64,000 nucleotides of DNA from Bacteroides sp. (GTDB taxonomy: Bacteria; Bacteroidota; Bacteroidia; Bacteroidales; Muribaculaceae), in the NCBI GenBank assembly GCA_014801955.1, contig JAAVDE010000023.1:1-64000 (forward strand), in the 5' to 3' direction. Positions 1 to 9,473 of this stretch are shown here, piece by piece (the stretch's first letter is position 1; each line of letters begins with the position of its first letter). Position numbers and translations under genes: made by a program. The notes below the pieces were generated by a model. It was given only the letters and a program-made list of their open reading frames with translations, searched no databases and was not told where the DNA came from.

Positions 1-38
1 ATATTATAACAATAAAAGAATCAAATCCCGGTTAAAAG

Positions 39-69
39 GAAAGAGCCCGGTGCAATACCGAACTCTTTC
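39..69 (-). terminator. Probable terminator of fusA2
   Basis: A hairpin has outer arms GAAAGAG (39-45) and CTCTTTC (63-69), a 2-nt internal loop, inner arms CGGT/ACCG and a GCAAT loop. On the minus strand it is followed by CCTTTTAACC. It lies about 95 nt past the EF-G2 stop. The rest of 1-162 shows no gene. Confidence 0.5.
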
Positions 70-162
70 TATAACTGGATAGTGTTTAACCCGTCCAACT
101 TTTTGGGGTCACTTCAGTCGGGCCGGGGATGAAATTTCTGGATTTGTCAGCCTGAGGGGGGA

Positions 163-2322
163 TCAGTCGTCGGCCTGGGTGGCGGCGTAGGCGGCGAGGA
201 GTTTTTCCTGAACGTCGCCGGGAACGAGCTCATAGCCGTTGAATCGCATGGTGAAGGAAGAGCGGCCGCCGGTGATTGCGCTGAGGGCGGTTGAGTAGGA
301 GCTCATTTCCTTCAGGGGCACGCGGGCCGAGATTTTTTCGAAGCCGTTTTCGGAGGTCATGCCCATGATGATTGCGCGGCGGCCCTGCAGGTCGCTCATA
401 ACGTCGCCCATCACGTCGGCGGGAACCATGACGTCAACGTCGTAGACCGGCTCGAGGACCTTGGGGTTGGCGTTTTTGAAGGCTTCGCTGAAGGCGTTGC
501 GGCCGGCCAGGCGGAAGGAAATTTCGTTGGAGTCAACGGGGTGCATCTTGCCGTCGTAGATGCAGACGCGAACGTCGCGCGCATAGCTGCCGGTCAGCGG
601 GCCCTGTTCCATGCGGTCCATCAGGCCTTTAACGATGGCGGGAATGAAGCGGGCGTCGATGGCGCCGCCAACGATGCAGTTAACGACCACGAGCTTGCCG
701 CCCCAGGGCAGAGGCACTTCCTGAGTGTCGCGCACGTTCATCTTGAACTCCTGGTTGCCGAAGCGATAGGTGTCGGGCGCGGGCATGCCGTCGGTGTAGG
801 GTTCGATAATGAGGTGAACCTCGCCGAACTGGCCGGAGCCGCCGCTCTGCTTCTTGTGGCGATAGTCGGCGCGGGCGGCTTTGGTGATGGTTTCGCGATA
901 GGGGATTTTCGGCTCTTCGAAAATGATGGGGAGTTTGTCGTTGTTTTCAACGCGCCATTTCAGAATACGGAGATGGAATTCGCCCTGACCCTTAATCAGA
1001 ATCTGCTTGAGCTCGCGGCTCTGCTCAACGACCCAGGTGGGGTCCTCTTCGTGCATGCGGGTCAGGATTTCCATGAGTTTCTCGGAGTCGCTCTCGGTAA
1101 CGGGGCGAACGGCGCGGGTATATTTCGGTTCGGGATAGCGGATGAAGTCGTAGGCCCAGTTGCACCCCTTGGCGTCGAGAGAGTTGCCGGTGCGAACGTC
1201 TTTGAGCTTAACCGTGGCGCCGATGTCGCCCGCACAGAGTTCGTCGACCTGAGTGCGAATCTGGCCGCAAACGGCATAGAGCTGAGCCAGGCGCTCCTTC
1301 GATTCGTTGCGGCTAACGTTGGTCAGGTCGGCGCCGGCTTTGAGCGTGCCGCTCATGACCTTGAAGTAGGAAACTTCGCCGATGTGAGGCTCAACGGAGG
1401 TTTTGAAAACGTAGAGACTCAGCGGGCCGTTACTGTCGGGTTTAACAATGGTTCCGTCGGTGGCTGCGGGCGCGGGCATCTCTTCAACGAAGGGAACCAC
1501 GTTGCCGAGGAACTCCATCATGCGGCGAACGCCCATGTCCTTGGCGGCGCTGACGCAGAACACCGGGTAGATCGAGCGGTCAACGAGGCCTTTGCGGATG
1601 CCTTCGCGCATTTCGTCTTCGGTCAGGTGGCCGGCGTCGAAGAATTTCTCCATCAGCGACTCGTCGTTTTCGGCGGCAGCCTCGACGAGGGTTTTGTGGA
1701 GCTCGGTGGCGCGCTCCATCTCTTCGGCGGGAATGTCGGTAATGGTGGGCACGCCGCCGTCGGGGCCCCACTCATATCTTTTCATCAGCAACACGTCAAT
1801 CATGGCGTTGAAGCCCGGGCCGCACTGCAGCGGATATTGAATCTGAACGACTTTCGGGCCGAACACTTCGCGCATCTGGTCAATAACGTTCTCGTAGTCG
1901 GCCTTTTCGCCGTCGAGCTGGTTGAGGGCGAAGATAACGGGCTTTTTCAGTGCGGCGGTAGTGCGGAAAATATTCTGAGTTCCGACTTCAACGCCATACT
2001 GGGCGTTGACAACGATAACGCCGGTGTCGGTAACGTTCAGAGCCGTAATCGCCGAGCCAACGAAGTCGTCGGCGCCGGGGCAGTCGATGAAGTTCAGCTT
2101 CTTGCCGAGAAATTCGGCGTAAAATATGGTGGAGAATACGGAGTAGCCATATTCCTTTTCAACGGGGAAATAGTCGCAAACGGTGTTGCCGGCGTCAACC
2201 GTGCCGCGGCGTTTTATAACTCCACACTCGAAGAGCATGGCCTCGGCGAGCGTGGTTTTTCCGGAGCCCTTGCCTCCGAGCAGGGCAATGTTTTTGATTT
2301 CAGTGGTTTTGTAGACTTTCAT
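163..2322 (-). CDS. fusA2: EF-G2-type elongation factor G paralogue
   Basis: 719-residue translation-factor GTPase homologue with EF-G domain order: G domain at the N-terminus, then domains II to V. The start is placed at MKVYKTTEI; an in-frame extension to 2376 has no family-like sequence. The P-loop GGKGSGKT is at residues 16-23 and a G4-like NQLD is present. The G3 motif reads DCPGADDF (80-87), where canonical EF-G has DTPGHVDF, so the catalytic histidine is alanine (84). The switch I RGITI motif is also altered (EYGYSV, 57-62). These features match the Bacteroides EF-G2 family, reported to support slow translocation without GTP hydrolysis during carbon starvation. A palindrome TATGTT-N4-AACATA lies upstream at 2415-2430. 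This is an accessory paralogue, not the main fusA, judging from the divergent motifs and the lack of neighbouring rps genes. Confidence 0.9.
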   Translation of the reverse strand: MKVYKTTEIKNIALLGGKGSGKTTLAEAMLFECGVIKRRGTVDAGNTVCDYFPVEKEYGYSVFSTIFYAEFLGKKLNFIDCPGADDFVGSAITALNVTDTGVIVVNAQYGVEVGTQNIFRTTAALKKPVIFALNQLDGEKADYENVIDQMREVFGPKVVQIQYPLQCGPGFNAMIDVLLMKRYEWGPDGGVPTITDIPAEEMERATELHKTLVEAAAENDESLMEKFFDAGHLTEDEMREGIRKGLVDRSIYPVFCVSAAKDMGVRRMMEFLGNVVPFVEEMPAPAATDGTIVKPDSNGPLSLYVFKTSVEPHIGEVSYFKVMSGTLKAGADLTNVSRNESKERLAQLYAVCGQIRTQVDELCAGDIGATVKLKDVRTGNSLDAKGCNWAYDFIRYPEPKYTRAVRPVTESDSEKLMEILTRMHEEDPTWVVEQSRELKQILIKGQGEFHLRILKWRVENNDKLPIIFEEPKIPYRETITKAARADYRHKKQSGGSGQFGEVHLIIEPYTDGMPAPDTYRFGNQEFKMNVRDTQEVPLPWGGKLVVVNCIVGGAIDARFIPAIVKGLMDRMEQGPLTGSYARDVRVCIYDGKMHPVDSNEISFRLAGRNAFSEAFKNANPKVLEPVYDVDVMVPADVMGDVMSDLQGRRAIIMGMTSENGFEKISARVPLKEMSSYSTALSAITGGRSSFTMRFNGYELVPGDVQEKLLAAYAATQADD

Positions 2323-2414
2323 TCCGGTATCAAAATTTAAGGATGAATAATTATGTCGAAGTTTTGACGCCCACAAGTTACGAAAATTTCCGCTAAAACC
2401 GGCAATAATACCCT

Positions 2415-2430
2415 TATGTTTTACAACATA
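2415..2430. promoter_or_regulatory. Palindromic operator candidate TATGTT-N4-AACATA
   Basis: Arms TATGTT (2415-2420) and AACATA (2425-2430) are separated by TTAC, in the fusA2/small-gene divergent region. A weak -7-like box for fusA2 reads TAACTTGT on the minus strand (2373-2380). The palindrome centre would then be about 55 bp upstream of the start of transcription, a typical activator position. The same arm-spacer pattern recurs at 47352-47367. Confidence 0.45.
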
Positions 2431-2511
2431 TTGCCCCCCGACACAATAAGAAGCCTCCCGGCTGCGTTATAATAGTGCAATCACATTAATTCCCAAAACA
2501 AGAACCTGCCT

Positions 2512-2649
2512 ATGGCTGAAATTTCTACTCCTATTCTGAATCCGGCGCAATCAGACGCCACACAGCAATCCTCACCGCGCGCCATAACCCTGGCCATTAT
2601 CCGCCAATTCGCGCGCGCCTACACTCCCTCGGGTCTTGCCTTCAGCTAA
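2512..2649 (+). CDS. Small protein of 45 residues, unknown function
   Basis: A short reading frame starting ATG GCT GAA and ending TAA is followed 13 nt later by a hairpin plus T-run. The product has a polar, Ser/Gln/Pro-rich first half and a basic, possibly helical segment ITLAIIRQFARAY (residues 25-37). I recall many Bacteroides/Prevotella mini-proteins of about 45 residues carrying a similar (L/I)RQFARAY segment, which supports a real gene; that recollection is not a database result. It has no signal peptide. It diverges from fusA2 and shares its upstream region. No clear TAnnTTTG box was found. It could be a stand-alone small protein or a leader-type peptide. Confidence 0.5.
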   Translation: MAEISTPILNPAQSDATQQSSPRAITLAIIRQFARAYTPSGLAFS

Positions 2650-2662
2650 CCGCTGCAATCAG

Positions 2663-2688
2663 GCTCTCTCCCCGAGGGAGCTTTTTTT
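2663..2688 (+). terminator. Rho-independent terminator of the small gene
   Basis: GCTCTC (2663-2668 region) pairs with GGGAGC (2676-2681) around a CCCGA-type loop with one wobble pair, followed by seven T residues (2682-2688). It sits directly after the 45-codon frame. Confidence 0.7.
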
Positions 2689-2702
2689 GTGCGTTATGCG
2701 AG

Positions 2703-4016
2703 CTAAACGAGCGGGGTAACGCGGATGCGCTTGCCCTTGATGCGGCCGGCCGACAGGGTTGCGGCCAGGGCGCGGACGTCGGGGGCGTTAACGGCAACCA
2801 GGGCGCGGTGGTCGTGGAGCGCAATGTGGCCTATGCTGCTGCCGGCCAGGCCTCCGGGGCCTGTCAGCGCGCCAACGATGTCGCCCTTCGACAGTTTTTC
2901 TTTTCGTCCGCTGTGGAAGTAGAGCGTATGGAGCGTCGTCGGCCAGGGCTGCGGCTGAGTGTGGGCAAACGAGATCGGGCCGACGCCTACGGGAGCCTCC
3001 TCGCCGGGACCTGTCAGATAGTAAACCTCGCCGGCGGCCCCCATGCGACCGGCGCGACCGTTGCGGTGGGTGCGCGTCTCGGCCGACGAAGGCTGATGGT
3101 AGTGAATAACGTTGCGCACGCTCGGAATGTCGAGCCCGCGGGCAGCCAGGTCGGTGGCAACGAGAATCGGCGTGGAGCCGTTGGTAAAGGTGTCAACGGC
3201 GTTTTCGCGGTCGTGCTGGTCAATGGCGCCATGATAGAGCGCGGCGGGAAATCCCTGCTTGCGCAGGTAGTCATAGACGCGCACGGCGCTCTCGCGGTGG
3301 TTAACGAAAACTATGGTACGCTCCTGAGGCAGGCGCAGCAGCAGCTCCTTCAGCGCCGGTAGCTTGTCGGCCTCGTCGGAGGCGACGGCATATTCGCTCA
3401 GATCGGGCCTGGCCGCAGAACTGGCGGAAAAATCGAGCGTTTGCAAATTGCGCGCAGGCAACCATTCGGGCAGCTCGTCCAGACGCGTAGCCGAAGTCAG
3501 AATGAGCAGCTCCGGGGCATGGATTTTGCGGACAATGCGGCGCATTTCATCCTGGAAGCCAAGCTCGAGCGACTTGTCATATTCATCGGCGGCAAGCACC
3601 TTTACGCGATAAAGGTCGAGCCGACCGCGACCGATATGGTCGAGGATTCGTCCCGGAGTGCCAACGACGATAGCCGGCGTCTGAGCCTCCAGCGAGCGGG
3701 TTTCGTCGATAACCGAATGGCCGCCATAGAGAGCGGCGATGCGCAGCGACGGAGCAAGCGCCGACAGCGTCTTTGCCAGCTGAAGCGTCAGCTCGCGGGT
3801 CGGCGCGATGACCAGGGCCTCGACCTTGCCGGTAGTGCCGCTGACGCGCGGCAGCAAAGCCAGGGCAAACGCCAGAGTCTTGCCCGAGCCGGTCGGCGAA
3901 ATCAGCGCCACGGCCGAAGCACCAGCCGGCAGCCCGGCCATTTTATGTTGCATCGGAGTCAGCTCCTCAACGTTCAGCCTCTCCCTCGCATTGCGAATAA
4001 CCTCCTTAACCTCCAT
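2703..4016 (-). CDS. DEAD-box-family RNA helicase with DbpA-like RNA-binding domain
   Basis: 437-residue superfamily 2 RNA helicase. Seen motifs: Q-motif-like TPMQ (20-23), Walker A SPTGSGKT (40-47), PTRELTLQ, TPGR, motif II DEYD (144-147) in place of DEAD, SAT, and motif VI HRNGRAGR. The last about 70 residues (GDIVGALTG ... KGKRIRVTP) resemble the DbpA RNA-binding domain, which in Escherichia coli recognises hairpin 92 of 23S rRNA. A role in large-subunit assembly is therefore likely but inferred. The start ATG lies 3 nt after the stop of the small upstream gene, in the minus-strand run that begins at purM. The DEYD/DEFD variant is, as I recall, common in Bacteroidales members of this branch. 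It is shorter than RhlE at 47393-48679, which has a basic tail instead. Confidence 0.88.
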   Translation of the reverse strand: MEVKEVIRNARERLNVEELTPMQHKMAGLPAGASAVALISPTGSGKTLAFALALLPRVSGTTGKVEALVIAPTRELTLQLAKTLSALAPSLRIAALYGGHSVIDETRSLEAQTPAIVVGTPGRILDHIGRGRLDLYRVKVLAADEYDKSLELGFQDEMRRIVRKIHAPELLILTSATRLDELPEWLPARNLQTLDFSASSAARPDLSEYAVASDEADKLPALKELLLRLPQERTIVFVNHRESAVRVYDYLRKQGFPAALYHGAIDQHDRENAVDTFTNGSTPILVATDLAARGLDIPSVRNVIHYHQPSSAETRTHRNGRAGRMGAAGEVYYLTGPGEEAPVGVGPISFAHTQPQPWPTTLHTLYFHSGRKEKLSKGDIVGALTGPGGLAGSSIGHIALHDHRALVAVNAPDVRALAATLSAGRIKGKRIRVTPLV

Positions 4017-4019
4017 CTT

Positions 4020-4235
4020 CTACACTCCAAGAATTATATTTGCATCAATATTCGAAACCTGTAATGACTCGCTGATTGAGTAATGGTCATTTGAGTAATT
4101 GGCGACCATCGACGACAGTAAGTCGAGTTCCACGCTGTTAGGATTCGTCAGCGGAGTATTATCGTCGACCAGTGGCAGCAATTCCTCTATCCGGCTCAAA
4201 GCCCGGCGATATTGCTGCTCGTTCTCAATCTTCAT
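4020..4235 (-). CDS. HigA-like antitoxin relic lacking its HTH domain
   Basis: 71-residue protein when started at ATG 4235 (AGGGG lies 5 nt upstream; the ATG immediately before is an alternative). Residues 1 to about 52 (MKIENEQQYRRALSRIEE ... DHYSI) resemble the N-terminal helical part of HigA-type antitoxins. The last residues NIDANIILGV resemble the extreme C-terminus of the same family. The Xre-type helix-turn-helix that should lie between them is absent, and the frame runs straight through. It looks like an in-frame internal deletion. No HigB-like toxin is next to it. It is embedded between purM (26 nt upstream) and the helicase (3 nt downstream). It may be a decaying remnant or a mini-protein retaining dimerisation. 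The family match is from memory of typical sequences. Confidence 0.6.
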   Translation of the reverse strand: MKIENEQQYRRALSRIEELLPLVDDNTPLTNPNSVELDLLSSMVANYSNDHYSISESLQVSNIDANIILGV

Positions 4236-4261
4236 CATACCCCTAATAATCAATATTTTAA

Positions 4262-5440
4262 TTAGGAGTTGTAGGCGAAGGTTCCGTGGGGGCCGGAGAT
4301 GGTCAGGCGGGGTTGGTCGGGGGCGGCGGGGAGGACGCGGCCGATGACCTGGGCGGGGATGCCGAAGCGGGCGGCGATTTCGATTACGCGGTCGGCGTCG
4401 GCGGGATCGACGTAGACTTCGAGGCGGGTGCCCATGTTGAACACCTTATACATTTCCTGCCAGTCGGTTGCACTCTCGCGCTGAATGAGCGAGAAGAGCG
4501 GGGGAATCGGCAGAAGATTGTCTTTTTCAACGCGCAGGGAGGGGTCGAGGAAATGGAGAATCTTGGTTTGGGCACCGCCCGAGCAGTGAATCATGCCGCG
4601 CACGGTGGGACGCATTTCGTCGAGCATGGCTTTGACGAAGGGGGCGTAGGTGCGGGTCGGCGAGAGCACGAGCTTGCCGGCGTCAACGCCGTCGATTTCA
4701 GTAGCGTCGGTCAGGCGCACGCTGCCGCTGTAAACGAGGTCGGCGGGCGTTGCGGCGTCGAAACTCTCGGGATATTTTTCGGCGAGATAGCGGGCAAAAA
4801 CGTCGTGGCGGGCGGAGGTGAGGCCGTTGGAGCCCATGCCGCCGTTGTAGGCGTTTTCGTAGTCGGCCTGCCCGTAACTGGCGAGGCCGACGATTACCTG
4901 GCCGGCGGCGATGTTGGCGTTGTCGATAACGTCGGCGCGCTTCATTCGGCAGGTAACGGTCGAGTCAACGATGATTGTGCGGACCAGGTCGCCCACGTCG
5001 GCGGTTTCGCCGCCGGTGGAGTGAATGTCGATTCCGTGGGCGCGGAGGTCGGCCAGCAGCTCCTCGGTTCCGTTGATGATGGCGGCGATGACCTCGCCGG
5101 GAATGAGGTGCTTGTTGCGGCCGATAGTGGAGCTGACGAGAATGCCCGAGGTTGCGCCGACGCAGAGCAGGTCGTCGATGTTCATTACCAGGGCGTCCTG
5201 GGCAATGCCCTTCCAAACGCTCAGGTCGCCGGTTTCACGCCAGTAAACATAGGCCAGGCTCGATTTGGTTCCGGCGCCGTCGGCGTGCATGATGTTGCAA
5301 TAGTCCGGGTCACCGCCAAGGATGTCGGGGATGATTTTGCAGAAGGCTTTCGGAAAGATGCCTTTGTCGATGTTGCGGATGGCGCTGTGAACGTCTTCCT
5401 TCGTTGCGGATACTCCGCGGAGGTTATATCTCTGGTCCAC
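4262..5440 (-). CDS. purM: Phosphoribosylformylglycinamidine cyclo-ligase (AIR synthase), Bacteroides type
   Basis: 392 residues. PurM converts FGAM to aminoimidazole ribonucleotide with ATP in de novo purine synthesis. The N-terminal glycine-rich part holds HADGAGTK, corresponding to the PurM GxGTK segment, with DALVMNIDDLLCVGA and STGGETADVGDLV as in the AIRS fold. The C-terminal AIRS_C half includes HCSGGAQTK and FNMGTRLEVYV, equivalent to the FNMG motif. The protein is longer than E. coli PurM (about 345) but matches the length I recall for Bacteroides homologues. The start is ATG at 5440. It lies downstream of yidC on the same strand, separated by a short AATTAGT repeat. The family includes other AIRS enzymes (SelD, HypE, ThiL), but the FNMG motif favours PurM. 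Confidence 0.85.
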   Translation of the reverse strand: MDQRYNLRGVSATKEDVHSAIRNIDKGIFPKAFCKIIPDILGGDPDYCNIMHADGAGTKSSLAYVYWRETGDLSVWKGIAQDALVMNIDDLLCVGATSGILVSSTIGRNKHLIPGEVIAAIINGTEELLADLRAHGIDIHSTGGETADVGDLVRTIIVDSTVTCRMKRADVIDNANIAAGQVIVGLASYGQADYENAYNGGMGSNGLTSARHDVFARYLAEKYPESFDAATPADLVYSGSVRLTDATEIDGVDAGKLVLSPTRTYAPFVKAMLDEMRPTVRGMIHCSGGAQTKILHFLDPSLRVEKDNLLPIPPLFSLIQRESATDWQEMYKVFNMGTRLEVYVDPADADRVIEIAARFGIPAQVIGRVLPAAPDQPRLTISGPHGTFAYNS

Positions 5441-5457
5441 TGAGGGGGCGATTTAGG

Positions 5458-5476
5458 AATTAGTAATTAGTAATTA
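5458..5476. repeat. AATTAGT heptad repeat between yidC and purM
   Basis: Tandem copies of a 7-bp unit (AATTAGT) cover 5458-5476 and include the yidC stop codon. Related repeats are found at 18593-18623, 40815-40847 and 60458-60502. Confidence 0.6.
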
Positions 5477-7597
5477 TTTGCGGCTGTTTTTCTTTGCCTG
5501 TTCGCGCATGAGTTGCTGCTGCTGGCGCTGGGCGGCCTCCATGCGTGCGATCCAGCCGTTTTTCTTTTTGGGCTTGCGGGCATTGGCGGCCATTTCGGCG
5601 CGCACTTTGTCTTCGTCGATAACCCAGTGGCGAATGGCGTAGGTCTGGATAATGGTCAGCAGGAGGAACACGAAGTAGTAGTAGCTCAGGCCGGAGGGAT
5701 AGTTATTGAACAGGAAGAGGAACATCAGCGGCATTGCGTAGGTCATCATCTTCATGCCGGGCATCGACGAGCCGCCGGGCTGGGAATCCATCATTGCCTT
5801 GGAGTAGATGATGTTGGTTGCGGTCATCAGCAGGCAGAAGAGGCTCAGGTGGTTATCGAAGAGCCAGGAAATGATGGGGATATTGGCCGACCAGGAAATA
5901 ATGGCGTCGGGGGCGGCGAGGTCCTTGGCCCAGAGGAACTGCTGGCCGCGGAGTTCGATGCAGCTGGGGAAGAACGAGAACATGGCAACCAGAATCGGCA
6001 TCTGGAGCAGCATCGGCAGGCAGCCGCCCATCGGGTTCACGCCGGCCTTGGAGTAGAGTTCCATCGTTTTCTGGCTCTTCTTCATCGCATCTTCGGGAGC
6101 GGAGTATTTTTCGTTGATGGCCTTGATTTCGGGAGCCAGCAGGCGCATCTTTGCCTGGGAGCGATAAGTCTTGTAGGTGAAGGGATAGAGAACCAGCTTA
6201 ATCAGCAGGGTTAGCACCAGAATGATGATGCCGTAGTTGGTGATATACTTGCTCAGGATGGAGAACACGGGAATGATGATGCCGGTGTTGATCCAGCGGA
6301 ACAGGCTCCAGCCCAGCGGAATTACGCGGGTCAGGTCGAGGTGGCCTTCGGAATCGACGCGATCCATGTCGCGCAGAATCGGATAGAGGTTAGGGCCGAG
6401 GAAGAAGTTAAAGCCGGCAACGTGGTCGCGCGACACGGAGTAGTTCACCTGGGTCGTAGCGGTCATGTCTTTAAGGAAATCGAGGTCGTCGCTAAGGTCG
6501 GTGCTGACCAGCTTGGAGCCGGCGTTGAACGTTTCGTCGGCAATCAGAATCGAGCTGAAGAACTGGTTCTTGAAGCCGATCCACTTCAGGGGCACGTCAA
6601 CGGTTTTGGCGGCATCTTTCTGCTCAGCGAGGTGTTCAACGTCGTCGCCCGCCTCCTTATAATATACTGCGGAGTTGCGCTGCTCATAAACGCGGCCGCG
6701 CTCAAAGCGGGCCATTTTCTGGTGCCAGTTGAACTCCATGGTCGTTACTCCGGCGGGAATAACGCCGGCCGACTGCATGGCGTGTTGAACAACGTCCATC
6801 TTAACGCGATAGCCGTCGGCCTCGGGCAGAGTGTAGCGTATGCCCCACCAGGCGCCGGCGCCCAGGTCGAGCTTCATCAGCAGAGTCGAGTCGTTTTCAA
6901 CCACCGGGGTGAAGTAGAAGCGGCTGCTTTCGAACTTTTCGCTGTCGCTGCGCAGAGTGAACGAATAGGAGTTTGTGTCGGCGTGCCAGAGCTGAATGAG
7001 CGTAGTGTCGGGCACGTTGATATAGCAATCATAATCTTTCAGCGTAACGTTGCTGATTTGGCCGCCGCGGGTAGAGAACTGCAGGGCCAGCACGTTGTTT
7101 TCGAGGCCGATAACCGTGTCGGTGCCGCTCAGGTGAGAAGCGAAGTTGCGATAGCGCTGAAGGTCGGAAACGGCGCCCTTGAGCGTGCGGGCGGCATTGG
7201 CGCGGGTCAGCTGGTCGGCCGAGTCGGGCCAAACGCCGCTGACAATGTCGTTTACTTCGAGGTTGCCGGCGGCGGTTTTAATAACGCCGGTCAGCAGGGA
7301 GTCCTGTTCCAGGCGGAGTTCATAGGCCTCGGTTGCAATGTTGCGGTTGCCGTTTTCGTCGGCGCGGCCATAGAGGGCCAGGCCGTTGCGGAGCGAGGTA
7401 ATGTCGTCGGCGGTGATTTCCGGGATTGTCAGAGCCTGCTGACGCTCGGTTTCGGCGCGACGCAGCGAGTCAACGCGCTGTTCTTGCGCTTCCTTTCGGG
7501 CACGCTCCATTTCTTCGGCAGTGGGCTTGTTGAGCCACATGAAACCGAAAATAATCGCGCCCATCAGCAGGACGCCGGTTAACGTGTTCTTATCCAA
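5474..7597 (-). CDS. yidC: Membrane protein insertase YidC
   Basis: 707 residues, inserts and folds inner-membrane proteins alone or with SecYEG. An N-terminal membrane anchor (about 5-22) is followed by a large periplasmic beta-rich P1 domain (roughly 100-350). The conserved C-terminal 60-kDa IMP region then has several membrane segments, with YRSQAKMRLLAPEI carrying the groove arginine and the GCLPMLLQMPI signature. The tail is lysine/arginine/glutamine-rich (KPKKK ... QRQQQQLM), as in ribosome-binding YidC tails. Start is TTG at 7597: the codons read TTG GAT AAG AAC ACG, matching the family N-terminus MDKNT, and there is no in-frame ATG nearby. It follows pyrG closely (48 nt) on the same strand, an arrangement I recall as conserved in Bacteroidales. 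Confidence 0.95.
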   Translation of the reverse strand: MDKNTLTGVLLMGAIIFGFMWLNKPTAEEMERARKEAQEQRVDSLRRAETERQQALTIPEITADDITSLRNGLALYGRADENGNRNIATEAYELRLEQDSLLTGVIKTAAGNLEVNDIVSGVWPDSADQLTRANAARTLKGAVSDLQRYRNFASHLSGTDTVIGLENNVLALQFSTRGGQISNVTLKDYDCYINVPDTTLIQLWHADTNSYSFTLRSDSEKFESSRFYFTPVVENDSTLLMKLDLGAGAWWGIRYTLPEADGYRVKMDVVQHAMQSAGVIPAGVTTMEFNWHQKMARFERGRVYEQRNSAVYYKEAGDDVEHLAEQKDAAKTVDVPLKWIGFKNQFFSSILIADETFNAGSKLVSTDLSDDLDFLKDMTATTQVNYSVSRDHVAGFNFFLGPNLYPILRDMDRVDSEGHLDLTRVIPLGWSLFRWINTGIIIPVFSILSKYITNYGIIILVLTLLIKLVLYPFTYKTYRSQAKMRLLAPEIKAINEKYSAPEDAMKKSQKTMELYSKAGVNPMGGCLPMLLQMPILVAMFSFFPSCIELRGQQFLWAKDLAAPDAIISWSANIPIISWLFDNHLSLFCLLMTATNIIYSKAMMDSQPGGSSMPGMKMMTYAMPLMFLFLFNNYPSGLSYYYFVFLLLTIIQTYAIRHWVIDEDKVRAEMAANARKPKKKNGWIARMEAAQRQQQQLMREQAKKNSRK

Positions 7598-7645
7598 TGC
7601 TGTAAATCTATTTAAGTGTTTCTGATTGTGGAATTGATTGTTTCT

Positions 7646-9292
<1,647 letters not shown>

Positions 9293-9343
9293 AGAATAAA
9301 ACTTAAAATTCGAAAGCGATTCGCAAAATAATCCCGTCCGGCG

Positions 9344-9357
9344 CATGAAATTTCATG
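9344..9357. promoter_or_regulatory. Perfect 14-bp palindrome CATGAAATTTCATG
   Basis: This lies between pyrG and araC, about 78 bp upstream of the araC -7 box. A near-copy in inverted orientation (CATGAAATTCATG with flanking GCGC) occurs at 12768-12780 on the far side of the araC/TonB module. Confidence 0.45.
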
Positions 9358-9434
9358 ACTTTTGCCGGATATAAGCATCCGCCGGGTGTGCCGGCGCTTC
9401 AGGCTTAGACTGCCGTATATATCGAAAAATTTTG

Positions 9435-9442
9435 TAACTTTG
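9435..9442 (+). promoter_or_regulatory. araC-type regulator promoter, with a five-codon leader frame
   Basis: TAACTTTG -7 box, 32 nt before the regulator's ATG. A tiny frame ATG GCT AAT GAC TGT TAA (9454-9471) ends 2 nt before that ATG and could couple translation. Confidence 0.65.
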
Positions 9443-9473
9443 CATATTTGCAGATGGCTAATGACTGTTAATT

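Noticed and set aside
541-2340. 599-codon open frame opposite fusA2, and similar long antisense frames over purM, yidC, pyrG, susD and rhlE
   Set aside because: All mirror GC3-biased genes on the other strand; they have no start-site signals and no recognisable motifs.
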